Source: Pedosphaera sp. (GTDB lineage Bacteria > Verrucomicrobiota > Verrucomicrobiia > Limisphaerales > UBA9464). Taken from it: a stretch of 64,000 nt of DNA. Each line of letters begins with the position of its first letter. Positions within the stretch are counted from its first letter, which is position 1. Location: positions 1 to 64,000 of the forward strand of contig SIBK01000003.1 of the NCBI GenBank assembly GCA_009695205.1, in the 5' to 3' direction. The notes under the pieces were generated by a model. That model was given only the letters and a program-made list of their open reading frames with translations, did no database searches and was not told the DNA's origin. Shown piece after piece: positions 61,305 through 64,000 of the stretch. The translations under genes and the position numbers were made by a program.

Positions 61305-64000
61305 TCATTGCCTACGTATGCCTCGGATAAACCGGGAATCACCCGTGATGATCACGTCTGCGGCGGAAATGTCCTCATATTCGTTCCCGATGGTGATCGT
61401 CCTCCACGGAACCCACTGGGTCGAAGCGAGTTCATTGCGAATTTCCAGTTCGATTGTCTCAGCCGCGTACCCGTAAATTCGAAACCCACGGCCTGTTCGG
61501 GAAAAATCCAGCAAGGGCTCAATACCCACCACAACAACGCGGCCAAAGGTCAGTTTCGGGTGAAGTAGAATAATTCCCGACGTCGAACCTGCCTGCCCCG
61601 CTGCAAGCGCCAGCGCAACACCCCCGTCGAGGAGTCAATCGTCATCCCGATCGGTGTAGGCGGCTTCAAGCTATAGGATAATGTCTGCGCGGGTCGGTCC
61701 GTGTCGGTTGCCATTACGTGAATCTCAAGCAAATCTCCCTCGTTGACCACCCTACTGCCGAGGCCCGCCACCACCGGAAGTTCATTCACTTCACGAACAA
61801 TCACGGTGACATGACCGGTGGCGCTGAGCGGCGGAAACCCATTGTCCGTGAGATAAATGGTGAAGCGGTTTGTTCCAGGACCGTTGCCTTCACCCATAGA
61901 CCATCCAAGCGGGCCCGTGCGTGAATCGAGTGCCCCCCACTGGCGGAGTCGGGTGCCAACCTGAAAGAGAGGTTGTCCGGGGGATCGTCCCCGTCCACTG
62001 CGCGAGCATTAACCACCGCAACCAATCCCTCGTCTATCACCACCGGTAACTCCGGCAACACGAGTGACGGCGCATGATTGACCCGATCGACCGTGGTTGT
62101 TGCATCGGCTATCAAGGGTGCGAGCTCTCGGTTGCCCGTGGCATCAACAGCGATCGAATAGAAGCGGTAACGATGGCCTGATTGTCCGGTGTAAATCGCA
62201 CCGAGCGTCGTCAAATTGGAGCGCTACACCGCAAACGGGCCCGCGTCAATCGACGCAAAAATATCAAATATTTCGGTAAATGGATCGTCGGATCGAACAT
62301 CGCGCTCGTGGAAGTAAGTGAGGATGATTCGTGGCGTCGGGTAGACAAGGATGGGTGCCGTTGTGAGCGGGACGTCGATTGCCGTGCTGCCCTGAAAGTA
62401 GCGCATCCGGCCACCGACAAAGTAGCGCACAGGATCCAGAGTTGGCGCCGCCTCATGACTCGGCACCAGCAACCGTGCCACGCCCCCCGTTTAGTTGGTT
62501 CCCACCGTGCCTCCACCTTTCACATCGGTCAGGCCGGTCATGTCGGGTGGCAGTATTCCAAATCGCGATCCAGCATCAACGCCGTTGGCATCGGTGATTT
62601 TCAGTTCCACCAGTACGTTGGTGAGGGGATCGCCGGAATTGTTGACCAGCTCCAGCGTCGCTTTGAACGCAGAATGCGTCGTGACCGCCTCTTGGCCCAG
62701 CCGGCAGACGATACTGCAAGGTGCGCTCGATGAATTGTCCGGCTGCCAACATACCGGTAAACGGCACCTCGGCCAACAACTGCGCCCCAGTCCCGATGCT
62801 TTTATTTGGCGAAATCCAGACGCCTAGCTTCCAACTTCCGGTCGCCGGTCCCATCACGCGATTGACCTCACGTACCGTCACTGAAAACGACCCGGACGTC
62901 TCACCCGAGGTCGGCCCTTCGAGTCGTGAAATCGACAAGTTTGGAAGCGAAGGCACCGTGATCGAAAATGTAAGACTGTCATCGCCTCCATAGGCGTCCC
63001 GCACACGCAGTACGACGAAATAAATCCCTTTGGCCGACGGCGGCAGATTCCAACGAAAGATCCTCGTCGCTGGATCGATTGACGCCCCAGCCGGGCCCGC
63101 GACCAAGTCAAACACCACCACGGCTGTCTCCGGAACGATTGGGACGCGGAAAGCGACTTCGCCGTTGGGTAGGGCCGTGCGATCGGACACCGCGGCAAAT
63201 TGGACGGACCGCGGTACTGCGAAGATCGAATCAAATGCAAGGTTATCGACTGCCGGTGACGGCACTCCGACCGGCCAGCGCAAGACCACACGATGGATTG
63301 CAGGGCTCGTGATCAAGATACGTTCCTGACTTCCGCCTCTCGCGGCAAACCGGTTCGAATACACTTGAGCTCCCGCCGGATCATAGGACGTCACCACCGT
63401 GTGCCCCTCCGCTGGTGGCTGTCTGCCAGCTAAATGCGAGCCTGCTTTATCCAGCCGCATTGGCCGCGAATAGCAACATTACCGGATACAATCCTTCTCC
63501 CGCAAATGGCACGTCCTTCCATGAGTAGCTAAACGACCGATCACCTCCATTCGTCAACATCCCCGTCCCTACATCCCGATTATCGCAAGGACCCACGGCT
63601 CCGAACCTCTCGTCAAAGATCTGTTCTCCTTTGGGACCGACGCACTTCCACCGAAGGCCCGAATCGCAGTTGTAGCCCGTGAGGTCAACCAATAGATTCC
63701 ACTGTCCATCATGACCCAGCGGGTTTTTTTCTTCCCAATACCCGCTATAGTTCCAGGGATTTTCTGGAGACGGGTCCCCGAAGTAGCCCAGTGGATTGGT
63801 ATAGTTCCACACCGGATCGGGTGGCATTGGCCCCGATGGCGGCCTCGGTAGCGGCTTGGCGGGCGGCGATGGTTGGGTTCTCAGCGCCAGTTCATCGCGG
63901 ATCGCCGTCACTAAAACGCCCTGGCTGGTCCGGATTTCCTGTCCAAACTTGGTCAGCGCCACCGCGGTGATGATGCGCTCGGTGATACCGCTAAAGCGCA
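61305..64000 (-). pseudogene. Decayed giant secreted protein gene (cadherin/Ig-like), runs off the right edge
   Basis: Homologous protein-like segments follow one another on the minus strand in changing frames. RFSGITERIITAVAL at the edge leads to a domain with WNLLVDLTGYNCDSGLRWKC, interrupted by TAA at 63447-63449. Then SRLAFSWQTATSGG continues past the stop. A frame change gives EGHTVVTSYDPAGAQVYSNR through PATGSWKLGVWISPNKS. Another near 62690 gives FKATLELVNNSGDPLTNVLV ending in TAA near 62490. Later pieces are LTYFHERDVRSDDPF, APSLVLPELPVVIDEGLV and PVVAGLGSRVVNEGDLLEIH, the last two typical of Ig/cadherin-like modules. At least two stops, several frameshifts and an internal deletion make it non-functional. 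Confidence 0.75.

Noticed and set aside
1-64000. CRISPR array, rRNA, tRNA, integrase or phage genes
   Set aside because: I looked for regularly spaced repeats, T-loop motifs and phage-type proteins on both strands and found none that hold up.

Overview
The window reads as chromosomal DNA of a Gram-negative bacterium of the PVC superphylum, most likely a verrucomicrobial lineage (Limisphaerales/Pedosphaera-like). I infer this from the gene families: a Minf_1886-type protein, a planctomycete-type cytochrome (DUF1549/DUF1553) gene next to a DUF1501 gene, a pilin-like protein ending in the H-X9-DG signature, a giant CotH/lamin-tail secreted protein, LpxB (so an LPS outer membrane), and dispersed short repeats. 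No rRNA, tRNA, CRISPR array or prophage was seen.

Layout. 1-8.2 kb: DUF2157 membrane protein (cut by the left edge), glucose-6-phosphate dehydrogenase, a GH39-like glycosidase, a CCA/poly(A) polymerase-family nucleotidyltransferase, a YihY/BrkB membrane protein and a small toxin-antitoxin-like nucleotidyltransferase pair. 8.3-12.6 kb: a stretch of decayed genes on the minus strand (helix-hairpin-helix DNA-binding protein, aminoglycoside-phosphotransferase/P-loop kinase, an FtsX-like remnant, a PQQ-propeller protein with two in-frame stops, a PA14 remnant). 12.7-13.3 kb: a MntA-type nucleotidyltransferase. 13.4-21.9 kb: housekeeping genes (lpxB, argJ-argB, an amidohydrolase-like protein, a ZIP transporter, small proteins, an RNA uracil methyltransferase). 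21.9-27.5 kb: the 1440-residue CotH protein and a sarcosine-oxidase-like flavoenzyme. 27.6-33.0 kb: the imuA-imuB-dnaE2 mutagenesis cassette, divergent from leuS. 33.1-37.9 kb: leuS, a small membrane protein, the Minf_1886 protein and a PhoR-like kinase. 38-46.5 kb: DUF1501 plus PSD1 cytochrome, hicB with a truncated hicA, a beta-helix protein, a sialidase-like protein and a DUF1415 protein. 46.6-47.9 kb: an unrecognised lipoprotein and helical-protein pair. 48-55.7 kb: a polysaccharide deacetylase-PHP fusion, apt, a PAP2-glycosyltransferase fusion, an OGG-like glycosylase and a PQQ-propeller protein. 55.8-59.1 kb: a compact three-gene set. 59.2-61.3 kb: pilin-like protein, panB and small fragments. 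61.3-64 kb: a large decayed secreted-protein gene that runs off the right edge.

The best candidate for an undescribed system is the overlapping set at 55777-59053: a HemN/HemW-like radical SAM protein, a chorismate-lyase-like protein and a flavin-dependent halogenase-like oxidoreductase that carries a WxWxIP motif. Together they suggest a small aromatic pathway starting from chorismate. Other points of interest are a 15-codon insertion just before the self-cleavage site of ArgJ, a hairpin repeat sitting in frame in the linker of the PAP2-glycosyltransferase fusion, and concentrated gene decay in two blocks while very long neighbouring genes stay intact.
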